From the NCBI GenBank assembly GCA_003952965.2, contig CM025856.1, positions 11,323,023 to 11,387,022 of the forward strand: 64,000 nucleotides of DNA, given 5' to 3'. A program made the translations under genes and the position numbers. The notes under the pieces were generated by a model. The model had not been told where the DNA came from, did not search any database, and was given only the letters and a program-made list of their open reading frames with translations. Shown piece after piece: positions 23,173-33,979 of this stretch. Numbering within the stretch: position 1 is the first letter of the stretch; every line of letters begins with the position of its first letter. This DNA comes from Morella rubra. Its lineage: Eukaryota; Streptophyta; Magnoliopsida; Fagales; Myricaceae.

Positions 23173-26069
23173 TTTTTCTTTGAAACCTTTTTCTCTCTTT
23201 TTTAGCTGACTTACGTTACTTGCTCTTCATCTCCCCATTAATTCTTTTCTTATTTTTTTTTCCTAAGGTTCTCAACTCACGTTTCTTTTATGTTGCCCCT
23301 TGGTTTCTTTTTTTGTCTTTTTCCTTTTGCATTTAATGCCATCTCTTTTGTGTTACCTTATACTTCTCATTTTAGTATGCTTTACCGAACTCAGCTGTGC
23401 ACATGACGTTAAGGAAGCTGAGATAATTAGATTGCCTTATGCTCCAAACACCTTGCTTTACATGTTACTTTTTCCACATGTCTTAGCCGTATGGTGAGCA
23501 TTGAATGCCCTCTTATCATGTTTTGCTTTTTTACCTCTCTCCGTCTTATCTGGCAGACTCTAGGAAGTTTACTATTGGCTTATGTTTTGACTTCTTCACA
23601 TGCATAAACACGGTGGCTGCATATGAATGGAAACAATGTGATTTGCAAAATCTTTCATGATTGTCTATACCTAGCTACGGGTGTGTAGAGGAGGAGAGAA
23701 GGAAGCTTGCTTTCCTTCTTGTGTTATCGACTAAAAGAAAGGGATAAAGACGTGTATGGACCTAGCACTTGACTGAAAGTGAGAGAGGAAATCATCAACT
23801 AAGAAAGAGAGGGCAAAGGTAAGTGTAGGAATGTAGTGACTGAAACGTAAAAGAGAGTAGAGAGACGCCATCTGACCGAAGGAGAAGAAAAAGGGAGAGA
23901 CCAAAGGAGAGAAGGAGAAGGAAGCCGAAGGAAAGAAGTGGAGGAGGAGAAAAGAAGAGGAAAAGGAGGAGAAAAGTAGTTTCGGCCTACACCTTTTCTT
24001 CCCCATTAGCTATTGTCTCTTCTTTTCCCAACTTAGTGTCTTGCTTTCTAGGTGTTTTATCCAAGAAAGCAATACAACCGCAGCTTAGTAAGGGTGCATT
24101 TGATAAAGGTTGGGCTGTTGGATATTGTGTTTTGGCCGAATGAGTTAATCTTAGCATATAATTGTTGATGTTTTCGGCTCTGAAACATAGGGCTAGCTGG
24201 ACATGAATGCATGTGTCAGATGATGGGAAACGGAGTTTTGCATGTGAGGATACTAGTATTTGATGTAGGCTTGAGGGAGTCACGGTCAGTGACTAAAGAG
24301 GAGTAAAAAGAGATGGAGAGAGACATAGGTGAGTGAAGAGGCTTGCATGGGTGATGTCTTTTAGATAGATGAAAAACAAAACATACTTTTTGGAGGCATT
24401 TAACTCCTCATTTTGATCTGAGCTGACCTGATATGTGCTACAACTTTTCACATGGTTTTAGGGACCAAACATAGGTAATAGTTAACGTGTAGGCATGGAG
24501 AAGAGGATTAAATAACATGCAAAGTCACTTTCTACCTTATGTTTTGATGTCTGTGCACTAAAGTCCTTGTTGCATGGGTTAGATCCCATCGTCTGGCCAC
24601 AAAACCTGGAGCATACATTTAGGGAAGAGCCCTGGGTATATGGTGAAAATTTGAACTCAATCTAAGGACAGGAAAGGTCAAATATGCCCCTGGAGGTCTC
24701 TAAGGGCAGTTTTGACATTTCACATAAAACGGTAGGGTAAAAAGGTCCGAAATGGAAAAATAAATTTATGGCTATGTAGAGCATGAAAATATATGGGAAG
24801 CACAAATTTGAGTCCAAACCGAGTAGAATTAGGGGTTCAAATCACAAAGCCCGTTTAGTAGCCTAAATGGACTTTAGGCCCGTTAACCTAAACAAGCCTA
24901 GAAGACTTTGAAACTTTAGGGATAGGCCCCATAGGGTCTAAGAAGGCCCAAGAAGCCCCCATTTGAAGACTTAAATCATTAATTAGTATTAAATTTTCAG
25001 AAAGAGCAGAGGTAGAAGAAGAAAATGCTTGAGAATTCGCAGTATCTTGCATTTTATTGATCGACCTTTGTGAATGGTATATTTGTTATGTGTATGATAT
25101 GTCATGTTGCATAAACATATCATGGGCATGGGAACTGCTGTTTTGACCGAAAAGAAACCTATACCCAGAGGTGGTCTTGAGATCGGGTGACAGTACCGTT
25201 CACAATGGGATAGTGCAAGCCACCACTAAAAGGATGGTGATTGTATCCCTTGGCGATAGAACAATACACACCTAATCGGGTCTTGGTGCCGGGGCATGGG
25301 ACAATCCCAAAGGAGAGGAGGGACGCACAACCTGGACTCTGAGGGTTAAACAGAGCGAAGAAAGGACACCTCTACCAGACTGGAAAAGAAAGAAAATGAA
25401 ATGTTCAGAAAACGGATGCATTCCTTCTGCATTGCATCGCTCATATTGAATTGGTTACGAATATTGCTTGATGGTTACTTTTTCACTATATCTGTTATTT
25501 CGGTTTTATATCATTGTATGCCATATTCCCCTATTCCCCCTTACTGAGTCAGTAGGACTCACCCTTTTATTTGTTTAATCTTTTGTATGTACTGCTGTGG
25601 ACATCGAACCTAACAGATGCTGACGTTTATGAGCTAGTATATTTTCGATGTTGATCCATACATCTTAGTTATTAAGATATGGGCTTACGTCACGAATACA
25701 TTCAAGGTATACGTGGGGTACTAACCCCAATGGTACCTACAAGATCCACCTATATTCCCACTTCCTCATGTAGAGGACTATGGGCTGGTCGAGGTCGACC
25801 TAGCCCTCCTATCCGTAATCCCTCCTCCACCAGCTCCGCTGGCAGAGAGCACTGGGGAAAATGAGCTTGTCATCCTATCCTCTGATGCAGAGTCGGGGAA
25901 TGAGTAGACTTCAACGGTAGTCACTCTTTTGTTTTATCGGTTTAGGTAGCCGTTTCACGGATGGTGTATTACGGAAAGTTGTAGATAGCTTTAGTTTTTG
26001 TATTTTTTTCTTTTACTTTTGTATTCCTCATGAAGGATATTTTGTACAAGAGAAAAAGAAAAAGAAAAC

Positions 26070-26325
26070 AAAAAGGTAAAAGACATGTGGAAAGCAATTT
26101 ACATAAGAGTTATACCTTTCTTTGATGACAATGGAACTCAAAAATAGCAAGTTATATCATTGTGAAAAACTCATGTAAGTAGTGACAAAAATAAGCATAA
26201 GTATCAAGCTCAATAAAATTACAAATGCAACTACTAAATTTTCAAACTAATATATATTATAGCTTTATATATTATACATAAAATTTGTCTCAAACAGGTG
26301 AAACAAACAAGGGAGGGGCGTTACA
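26070..26325 (-). repeat. Right inverted arm of the 3.4-kb element
   Basis: About 256 bp, the inverted partner of 22903-23172. On the minus strand it begins TGTAACGCCCCTCCC and ends at GACATGTCTTTT-type sequence (complement of GGTAAAAGACATG at 26075). Confidence 0.85.
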
Positions 26326-26861
26326 CTCAGTGAGAGAGAGGCTCGTCAGAGACAAAGAGGAAAGCGGAGGAGGCAGTGGCACAGAGAGTCGAGAGAGGCA
26401 AGAGAGATTGAGAATGAGTCAGGGGGAGGGGAGGGTTAAACATAACCCTAGACCAAAACGCATAGTATTGGTCTAGCCCAAAACTTTGTGTTTTGGTTTT
26501 TAAAAAAAAAACCAGTACTGTAATTCCGCACTATTTTGGTGGAATTACCGATTCCACCTATGTGGCGATATCCCCTACCGCCTTCGGATCTGGTTCCTGT
26601 TCTCAGTGGTAGGCGATGGCCAGATGTCAAAACCGGTACCAGAACCAGAATTCTAGTACTGGCAGATAAAATGCCCACCCCTAGATAAAAGGCTTTAGTG
26701 GTGTCAACCCAAAAGAGCTAAATCGCCATTAAAAGCTTTTCCCCACCTATTGCAGCGTCTTGTAAACTCAGCTGAAAAAATAATAGTGAAAGTTTAGTAT
26801 CATTTTTTGGACTTTTGCTTGCATTTAAAGTGACTACCCAGAATTCAAGTTCTCAATAGCC

Positions 26862-27090
26862 TGCCTACCAAAATTTCTAGCAGACTCACTATTCCAATCC
26901 ATAAAGTAACACCAGCCCCAATGAAGGAGAGGAGGGAGATCAAGAGGTTATTCTATCATTACGATGAGAAGTGAAACCCTAAGCATAGGTGTTACAACCC
27001 TAAATTGTATTTGATAAAGACTCATGAGGTGGTTGAAGAAGTAAATGAGAGGGGTTGGGAGAGGAAAATAATGGGGGAAGTCTTAGCTTA
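26862..27090 (+). pseudogene. Ty3/gypsy gag zinc-knuckle fragment
   Basis: The plus strand reads TPAPMKERREIKRLFYHYDEK*NPKHRCYNPKLYL, the degraded gag zinc knuckle of a gypsy element (normally KERREKGLC..CDEK..PGHKC). Two Cys have become Tyr and a Trp codon has become a stop. The frame then continues VVEEVNERGWERK to 27090. Its last 56 bp reappear at 32958-33013, where the same element's protease begins. Confidence 0.65.
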
Positions 27091-27420
27091 AAGAAAAAAA
27101 CGCATTAATGTCCACATGGTATACTAAAGTCGTGTGGACAAAATAAATGACGACAAGATTCTAATAATATTCCTATCCGGATAGAACTAGGAAGAACACC
27201 TAATTGACTCAGCCATAACTGTGCTCTCCTCACCCCAAAAACTATCAAAATACATGAAAATTGAAAAAGAAAGGCACAGAGAAGGTATTACCTGAGCTTA
27301 TGAATGTATATCTTGAAATATCGAAAAAATTGGTGAAGCTGGAGAGAAAAAGGTTGAGAGAGAAAAAGAGTTGTGGTTTTGACAACTCTGTTTGTTTTTA
27401 AAATCCATCTACGACGTCTG
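27091..27420. other. Unassigned flank left of the copia element
   Basis: No family recognised. It sits between the duplicated gypsy segment and the copia LTR, and probably forms one inserted unit with 32404-32957. Short GTCC..GGAC inverted motifs occur on both sides. Confidence 0.4.
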
Positions 27421-27794
27421 TATTAATGCACCACAACTTGGCACAAGGAATTATGGTGAGGATCTTCTGCAACAAGCTTCAATAAAAATAGAAAGAAATC
27501 AAAGTAATCGATATAGTATCCGTTGAAGCAAGACCGTTGGTGAAAGATAAAAAAAAAAATAGTCCAAAATTGAAAGATGGAAAGAAATCAAAGCGCGTTG
27601 AAGCAAGACTCATTCCCGTTGGAAAAATTCAACATAAAGGCAAAGTTGCAGCAATTTGTGCTGAACTTCCGTATAGAATAATCATGCTTTAAAATGTAAG
27701 AATAGTATTTAAATATTTAAATTTTAGCATTAGTGCTCACGCTTGAAGAATAAAAAAAAAATCCTTTATTCTCTCAAATTCCTATTTTTCCTCT
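27421..27794 (+). mobile_element. 5' LTR of the Ty1/copia element
   Basis: A 374-bp block from TATTAATGCACC to TTTTTCCTCT, matching 31992-32403 with a few mismatches and indels. It is preceded by GTCTG (27416-27420) and directly followed by a primer-binding site. The ends are not TG..CA in either copy. Confidence 0.85.
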
Positions 27795-27807
27795 TGGTTA
27801 CAGAGCC
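27795..27807 (+). other. Primer-binding site of the copia element
   Basis: TGGTTACAGAGCC lies immediately after the 5' LTR and differs by one or two bases from the usual plant copia site TGGTATCAGAGC, complementary to the 3' end of initiator-Met tRNA. Confidence 0.75.
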
Positions 27808-27835
27808 TTTGTGAGCACTTGACGTATCAATCTCC

Positions 27836-30800
27836 ATGGCTTCTCTATCTCTTAACGTTGGAAATTTCATTACCCTCAAGCTCACCTCCACCAATTATCC
27901 CTTGTGGCATGAACAAGCTCTCTCTCTTGTGGAAAGTCAAGAACTAGTCGGTCATCTCACTTGCATGACGTCAAGTGCATCGTATTCTGAGTTAGTGTCA
28001 CAACTACAAAATTTGGACCAATGATGCAACTAGTTTTCTGGAACTGCGGATGCTCTAGCTCGACAATCCTCTCCTCAACTTGCATTCTATGGCCAAAAAC
28101 AACACTTTCAGGAATCTCGAAACCCCCAGCAATTGACGTCATCCGGTTGTGGATTCCAGGCATATAACAACCATCGAGATCCCTTGGATAATATTCCATC
28201 TCACACCACACAATGTCGCCCTCCACCCCCTGGTGAACGCTGCATGACCTTTGCTGAGTAGGATATATATCGCGAAGAACAGTGCCAGTACTGTGGGACA
28301 AAGGGTCATATTGCAAAGATTTACTAGTGGGTACCAAAGAAGTCCACACAGCATGAGGAGATCCCTCAAGCTCTTGCTGCTCTTACTTTGGACAACACTG
28401 TTCCCGATACTGAATGGACAACTAACACCGGCGCCTCCAATCATATGACAGGTAATTCAGGTATGTTAACAAATTTTTGCACATACTTGGGATCTGACCC
28501 GGTTCTTATTGGAGATGGATCTACTATGCCCATTCATGGAATTGGTGACACTTGTATAAAACAAAAGACTATTGCTTTACCTCTTAAAAATGTACTTTTG
28601 GTTCCAAATTTGACAAACATTTGTTATCTGTAAGCAAATTAACTGATCAATTTCCGTTGAACTGTGGATTCTCTAATGTCGGTTTTGGTGTTAAAGAACG
28701 GGAAACAGGTCAACTGGTGATGACAGGGCGGCGCAAGGATGGTTTTCTCTGATTTGCCAGAATTACATTTTTCTCACCGTTCAAATCTGGCTCAGCCGAA
28801 GTTTGGCATCAATGTTTAGGACATTCCCAACTGTCTGCTTTACAATTATAAAAAATAAAGGGTTAATTGATGTTTTAGGAGTCATAATATGTTGCATGAG
28901 CCAATTAGTGGATCTAAGATAGATTGCCCTTTTTGCTGTGTTCCCGATACTGAATGGACAACTCAAATCATATGACAGGTAATTCTATGTTGCACATACT
29001 TGTGACATTGGAGAATCTACTATTGCACTTGTGACTGGGGTTCCAAATTTGACCTCGAGTCCTGTCGGTATTGGTGATGACAAAGGATGATCTATATGTT
29101 TTCTCTGATAGAATTACATTTTTCTCACCGTTCAAATCTGGCTTTTGGCATCAATGTTTAGGACATTCCCAACTGTCTGCTTTACAATTATTGAAAAATA
29201 TTAATTGATGTTTTAGGAGTCAATAAAGTTGCTTAGTTGTCAATTAGGGAAGCTAAGTAGATTGCCTTTTTCTGTTCTGAACACTCAAGTTCTGCTATCT
29301 GTGACAAAATTCATTGTGATTTGTGGGGCCCTGCTCGAGTCCTGTCTATTGGAAAATTCAGATATTATGCATGTTTATAAGACAATTTTTCTAGATATAC
29401 TTGGCTTATTCCCTTGAAACAAAAATCTGAATTTTTTTTTTTATGCATACTTAGCCTGTGAAAAGTTTGTTGACATGCAATGCAACTAAAAAATTAAAAT
29501 TTTTCCACTCAGATGGTGGAGGTAAGTTCCTCAACTCAAAATTGTCATCACATTTTCGCTCAATTGGCATTATTCATCAGGTATCTTGTCCATATACTCC
29601 TGAGCAGATAGGTACGGTTGAACGATATCATAGAATTCTTAGTGAATTAGGAATGACTATGCTCTTTCATTGTGGTGCCCTTTTGTTCTTATGGGTAAAA
29701 GCTTTCACTACCGATATATATCTTATCAATCGTTTACCTTCCTCTACTATTAATTATGAGACCCCATACTTTACTATGCATGGCACTCATCCTATTTATT
29801 CATCTCTTTGAGTCTTTGGTTCTAAATGCTTTCCCTACACATGGCACACATGCCATCACAAATTTGATCCAAAAATTGCTCCCTATATCTTTGTAGGTTA
29901 CATCGAGAAGCATAAAGGATATAAATGCTTTCATTCTTCAAGCAAAAATTTTTTATTTCTCGGCATGTGGTATTTGATGAATTGGTGCTCCCATATAAGG
30001 CTTCTTGCCTAACCACAAGTGCCCCCACAACACCCCATGTCATTAGCATTTTTGATTCTTGGTTGTCAAATCCTACTCACAATCTTCCTCTTCTAGATAC
30101 TTCACCCTCATCCTCTCAACCGCCCTGTCTAAGTCCTTTACCATCTGTTATATCACCACCACAGCTTGATGCCCCCGCACCACATCTCGATGCTCCTACA
30201 TCTACAAGCATCCTTTCACAATCTCTGCTACCACAACATGATGTCTCCTCTAGCTCATCGAACACCTCCTTGCACCCACATTTAAATACTCTATCTGATG
30301 ATTCAACACCACAATCGGATCCACCCGTAGACCATCCTCCTGCTCCTAACGCATTGCAGCTTCCTCATCCTATGGTCACTCGCTCCTAACGCGATGTGAT
30401 TAAACCAAATCCTAAATATGCCTTGACAACCACATCTCTCACCATCCCTTATGAGCCCTGCAATGTTCAATCAACACTAGCTCATCTTGGCTGGAAAACT
30501 GCCATGGATGAGGAACTTGCGGCTTTGCATCAAAATTAGACTTGGAGACTTATGCCGCGTACCCCTAGGATGCATGTTATTTGGCCCAAAATGGGTATAC
30601 AAAACAAAACTCAAAGTTGATGGCTCACTAGACCGTCTCAAAGCCTGTTTAGCTGCGAAGGGATATCATCAAATTGACGGGATCGACTACATTGAAACTT
30701 TTTCTCCGGTCATCAAACCAGGAACCATACACATGCTTATCACTGTAGCACTTGTTCGACAATGGCCCATCCATCAGCTTGATGTCAAAAATGCATTCCT

Positions 30801-31950
30801 TCATAGGCTAATCTCTGAAGACATACATATGGGGCAACCACCAGGAATGGTTGATTCAAAACATCCTATGCACGTCTGCAAACTCCAAAAATCCCTTTAA
30901 GGCCTAAAACAGGCACCTCGAGCTTGGTTTGATTGCTTTAGTGCTTTTCTTCTTAAATATGGTTTCTTTTGCAGTTTAGCTGATCCATCCTTATTTATTT
31001 TTCACTCTAATTATGGCTCATTAATCTTACTTCTTTATGTAGATGATATGCTACTTACAGGATTTACTCCAGAATTTGTCACCCATTTTATTCACCTTCT
31101 CAATAGTGAATTTCCAATGAAAGACTTGGGTTCTCTTCATCACTTTCTTAGTATTGAAATCTCTCAAATACCCAACAACCTTCACCTTTCGCAAATAGAC
31201 TATGCTCTTACCATTCTTGAAAAAACAAAGATGACTGGCTGTAAGCCCATGAGTACACCACTAGAAGCAAAAACAAAAAATTCACTCGATGACACACCCT
31301 TGGAAGATCCAAGTTACTTTCGAGGAATTGTTGGCACTCTTTAGTATCTCACTCTTACTCGTCTAGATCTTTCATTTAGTGTTAATTATATATCTCAATT
31401 CATGCATGCCCCTACGGTTACTCACTTAAAAATGGTTCGACGCATTTTTCGATATGTCAAAGGAACAATTCACTTGGGTTTAAATTTCATTTCTGCTACT
31501 ACACTTGATTTGTGTGTTTTTCATATGTAGATTGGGTAGGTTGTCCTACCACCAGATGCTCCACTACTGGCTACTATACTTATCTTAGGGGAAACTTCAT
31601 TTCATGGTGTGCAAAGAAACAATATACAATATCCCGATTAAGTATCAAAGCTGAGTATCAAGCCATGGCTAATACTGCAGCCGAACTTACATGGATGACT
31701 TTCATTCTAAAAGATCTACACGTTCCAATGATACATCCTCCTGTATTATTCTGTGACAATCTTAGTGCTTTGCATATGACAGTTAACCCCGTTTTTCATG
31801 CACGCAGTAAACACATCGAATTGGATTATCACTTTGTGCGCGAACGAGTTACCCTTAGCCAACTTATCACTTGACATATCTCCACTGGTGATCAAACTGT
31901 AGACATCTTTACCAAAACCAATGTCTAAAGCTACTCCTCATCATTTTCGA
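27836..31950 (+). pseudogene. Ty1/copia gag-pol pseudogene
   Basis: Gag starts at ATG 27836 (LTSTNYPLWHEQALSLVES), but the gag core is deleted after codon 43. The zinc knuckle (about 28278-28330) reads CQYCGTKGHIAKIY, with its last Cys replaced. Protease has TNTGASNHMT with the catalytic Asp changed to Asn. Integrase (29229-29930) keeps HSDGGGKF and LINRLPSS, but the HHCC region is scrambled by a tandem duplication (28400-29280). A Pro/Ser-rich hinge ends in HPMVTRS (30389). RT (30540-31350) has KWVYKTKL, KARLAAKGY-like text and LLLYVDDMLLTG. RNase H (31512-31874) ends with RSKHIELDYHFVRE. Many stops and frameshifts: inactive. Confidence 0.88.
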
Positions 31951-31982
31951 CACAAGCTCTGCCTCCAACCTCGGCACAGTTT

Positions 31983-31991
31983 GCAGGAGGG
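31983..31991 (+). other. Polypurine tract of the copia element
   Basis: GCAGGAGGG directly abuts the 3' LTR start TATTAACGC, the expected second-strand priming position. It supports the unusual LTR start. Confidence 0.65.
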
Positions 31992-32403
31992 TATTAACGC
32001 ACCACAGCTTGGCCCAAGGAATTATGGTGAGGATCTTCCGCAACAAGCTTCAGTAAAGATAGAAAGAAATCAAAGTAATCGATACAGTATCCGTTGAAGC
32101 AAGACCGTTGGTGAAAGATTCAAAAAAAAGAGTCCAAAATTGAAAGATGGAAAGAAATCAAAGCACATTGAAGCAAGACTCGTTGGAAAGAAATCAAAGC
32201 GTGTTGAAGCAAGACCTGTTGCCGTTGCAAAAATCCAACATAGACGCAAAGTTGCCGCAATTTGTGCTGAACTTCCGTATAGAATAATGATGCTTTTAAA
32301 TGTATGAATAGTCTTTAAATATTTGAATTTTAGAGTTAGTGCTCATGCTTGAAGAATAAAAAACAAAACATCCTTTATTCTCTCAAATTCCTATTTTTCC
32401 TCT
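31992..32403 (+). mobile_element. 3' LTR of the Ty1/copia element
   Basis: A 412-bp copy of 27421-27794. It is longer mainly because of a local duplication of the GAAAGAAATCAAAGC..TTGAAGCAAGAC phrase. It is followed by GTCCG (32404-32408), which pairs with GTCTG before the 5' LTR as a 5-bp target duplication with one mismatch. Confidence 0.85.
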
Positions 32404-32408
32404 GTCCG

Positions 32409-32957
32409 AATAGTATTTTGATAGTGCGGACAGCTTTCAAAGGTTAAATTTATATGTGGCCCAATCAAATTCAACTGCATTAAATTCTAAATCTCAAACA
32501 GTTTCGAAAATCTTCCAAACCTAAGAGCTTCCGGATGCTCATCCATGTGCGGATGTCTTACACACGTCCAAACGTTAATCGCCTGTGAACTATGTTAATA
32601 TTCTTTTAGGTGTTGGGACAGAAATGATAGCGTCCAGATGGATTTGAAGCTTGCATGATGATTATGAATGCATCACTAATTGGTAACTTTCAAAATTGTT
32701 ACCTAAAGCTTGTTCGGACGTGGTAAAACTCTATCCAGACGGTAATGAAACATTTGTGACGACTCGTATTTTTTCATCCACAAAAGCGTCCGAACGGTTT
32801 TTGGGCTTGTGCGAACGGAAATGGCGTTCTTGGATCATTTTGGGTAACGAAATCTAGGTTTTGTCAGGAAAAGTCATCTTTAGGTGACAAAATTTGGTTT
32901 GACACCCAAACATGTCACCTAAAGTCTTTTTTCTTGAAGTGTCAAGAGCTGGCGGTG
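32409..32957. other. Unassigned flank right of the copia element
   Basis: Non-coding. It carries several dispersed CGTCC/CGGAC motifs (for example near 32570, 32630, 32715 and 32788) in both orientations. It ends at the second copy of the 56-bp gypsy segment. No family recognised. Confidence 0.4.
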
Positions 32958-33460
32958 GAAGAAGTTAATGAGAGGGGTTGGGAGAGGAAAATACTGGGGG
33001 AAGTCTTAGCTCACCAGAACTGAAAATGGCAGAATTGGTGCAAGTTGAAATCTTCCTACATGTCATTTCTGAAGCACCAGATTCCAAAACTATGCGGGTG
33101 AAAGGATTGATAAATGGGGTATGGGTGGTGATTTTAGTGGATTTGGGAAGCAAGCATAACTTCATTGATCCAAGGGTGATTAAGAGGGCCAAGTTGTAGA
33201 CTAATGCAGCAGTGAAAGTGTGAGTGCAAGTGGCTAATGGTGGAGTGATTCAGGGAGGGTGATAAAGTAAAGGAGTATGCATGCAAGTTTAAGTACAACA
33301 ATTCACAACAAATTTTTATATACTATCACTTGAGGGTTGTGATGTCGTGTTGGGGGTGCAGTGGTTGGTCACTTTAGTACTAATTGTGTCGGATTTCTTC
33401 TCCTTGAATATGAGTTTTCAACACCATGGAAGGAAGATAGTGCTACAAAGGTTATGGGTG
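32958..33460 (+). pseudogene. Ty3/gypsy protease fragment
   Basis: Begins with the duplicated NERGWERK segment, then SSPELKMAELVQVEIFLHVISEA..KTMRVKGLINGVWVVILVDLGSKHNFIDP. This is a gypsy retropepsin in which the active-site D-S-G reads D-L-G. After a stop at 33197 the frame-shifted reading continues with QVANGGVIQ and EGCDVVLGVQWL (about 33330-33365), the C-terminal protease strand. RT is absent. It is the continuation of the gag fragment at 26862-27090. Confidence 0.7.
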
Positions 33461-33486
33461 TTAAAGAATACCATTGTTGACAACAG

Positions 33487-33640
33487 GCAATGGTGCAAGA
33501 ATACCATGTGGCAGATGCCTTGGGAATCAAAGAATGCATAGCAAGCTGTCAGATATTCCCCCATTGGCGGTATGGCTGGTACACCTGTGGCATTATGTGC
33601 ACTTACAAATGTGGACCTCATATTTCAGTGCTTTTCTTGG
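33487..33640 (+). CDS. Candidate exon of an unidentified plus-strand gene
   Basis: After a plausible acceptor (TTGACAACAG, ending 33486) the plus frame reads AMVQEYHVADALGIKEC, then IFPHWRYGWYTCGIM and TYKCGPHISVLFL, before a possible donor at about 33641 (GTGTCT). A stop TAG follows at 33652 if no splice is used there. The composition is unlike the neighbouring gypsy debris, and no retroelement domain matches. I do not recognise the family. The exon call rests on splice signals and coding appearance only, so it may be a pseudogene remnant. Confidence 0.3.
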
Positions 33641-33691
33641 TGTCTGCAAAATAGGTATGCTTCATAGGTACGTCCGAGCGCCGCCCCGCTT

Positions 33692-33718
33692 GGGAGGGGG
33701 GGGGGGGGGGGGGGGGGG
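33692..33718. repeat. Poly-G run
   Basis: About 27 G with one A. Such a homopolymer is hard to sequence and lies about 800 bp from the N gap, so local assembly quality is doubtful. Confidence 0.95.
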
Positions 33719-33874
33719 TTTGGTTTGCTGGTACGTGTATGTGCAAGTCTAATTTCTAGTGTAATCTCTGCGTCTTCTGATGTGCTTTGACACATTATTA
33801 CATGCTAATTCGAGTTCCTGTTGATGTAAAAGTTATTGTTCAAGTACTTGTTTTCTTGTCATTTTTATTGGTAG

Positions 33875-33979
33875 TTAGTTATAGATCTTGCGAAGCTGAG
33901 CCCTGTGGCACCATTAATAGAAGGAGAGGACGATGATGACTGGAAAAAAGGGAAACCAGAAGCACCACCAATTGGGTGA
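33875..33979 (+). CDS. Candidate terminal exon of an unidentified plus-strand gene
   Basis: After a TTTTTATTGGTAG acceptor the plus frame reads VIDLAKLSPVAPLIEGE, then a DDDDW acidic box, then KKGKPEAPPIG and a TGA at 33977. An acidic, Pro-rich tail after a normal acceptor looks like a true C-terminus. Joined in phase to 33487-33640 it would continue that reading. Upstream exons are not visible, perhaps displaced by the retroelement cluster. Family not recognised. Confidence 0.35.
   Translation, partial: LVIDLAKLSPVAPLIEGEDDDDWKKGKPEAPPIG

Larger units (their letters stand above)
22903..26325. mobile_element. 3.4-kb LTR-like element with long inverted terminal arms
   Basis: Ends are TGTAATGCCCCTCCC and, at the right, GGGAGGGGCGTTACA. 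The direct repeat CTCAG flanks it (22898-22902 and 26326-26330); the repeat can be read as up to 8 bp (ACTCAGTG) if ends are shifted inward. TG..CA plus 5 bp suggests an LTR, and the interior (about 24600-25600) reads like a gypsy LTR: repeated GGCCCG phrases and the segment CTGAGTCAGTAGGACTCACCC (split here as CTGAGTCAGT + AGGACTCACC). But the two ends are inverted copies of each other for about 260 bp, more like a long-TIR (Mutator-style) element. No coding region was recognised inside. Confidence 0.6.
21614..26683. mobile_element. Non-autonomous hAT element (interrupted by a 3.4-kb insertion)
   Basis: The left end reads TAAGGGTGGATAATGG and the right end, on the opposite strand, TAGGGGTGGGCATTTT, an Ac-type hAT terminal inverted repeat (9 of the first 11 match). 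It is flanked by 8-bp direct repeats GATAAAAA (21606-21613) and GATAAAAG (26684-26691), with one mismatch, the duplication size made by hAT transposases. Subterminal GGTACCGG/CCGGTTCC-type repeats occur at both ends. No transposase is inside. Without the nested element at 22903-26325 it would be about 1.65 kb. Confidence 0.65.

Noticed and set aside
25679-25864. A 61-residue plus-strand ORF rich in Gly, Pro and Ser
   Set aside because: It lies within LTR-like text of the 3.4-kb element, with no recognisable domain.
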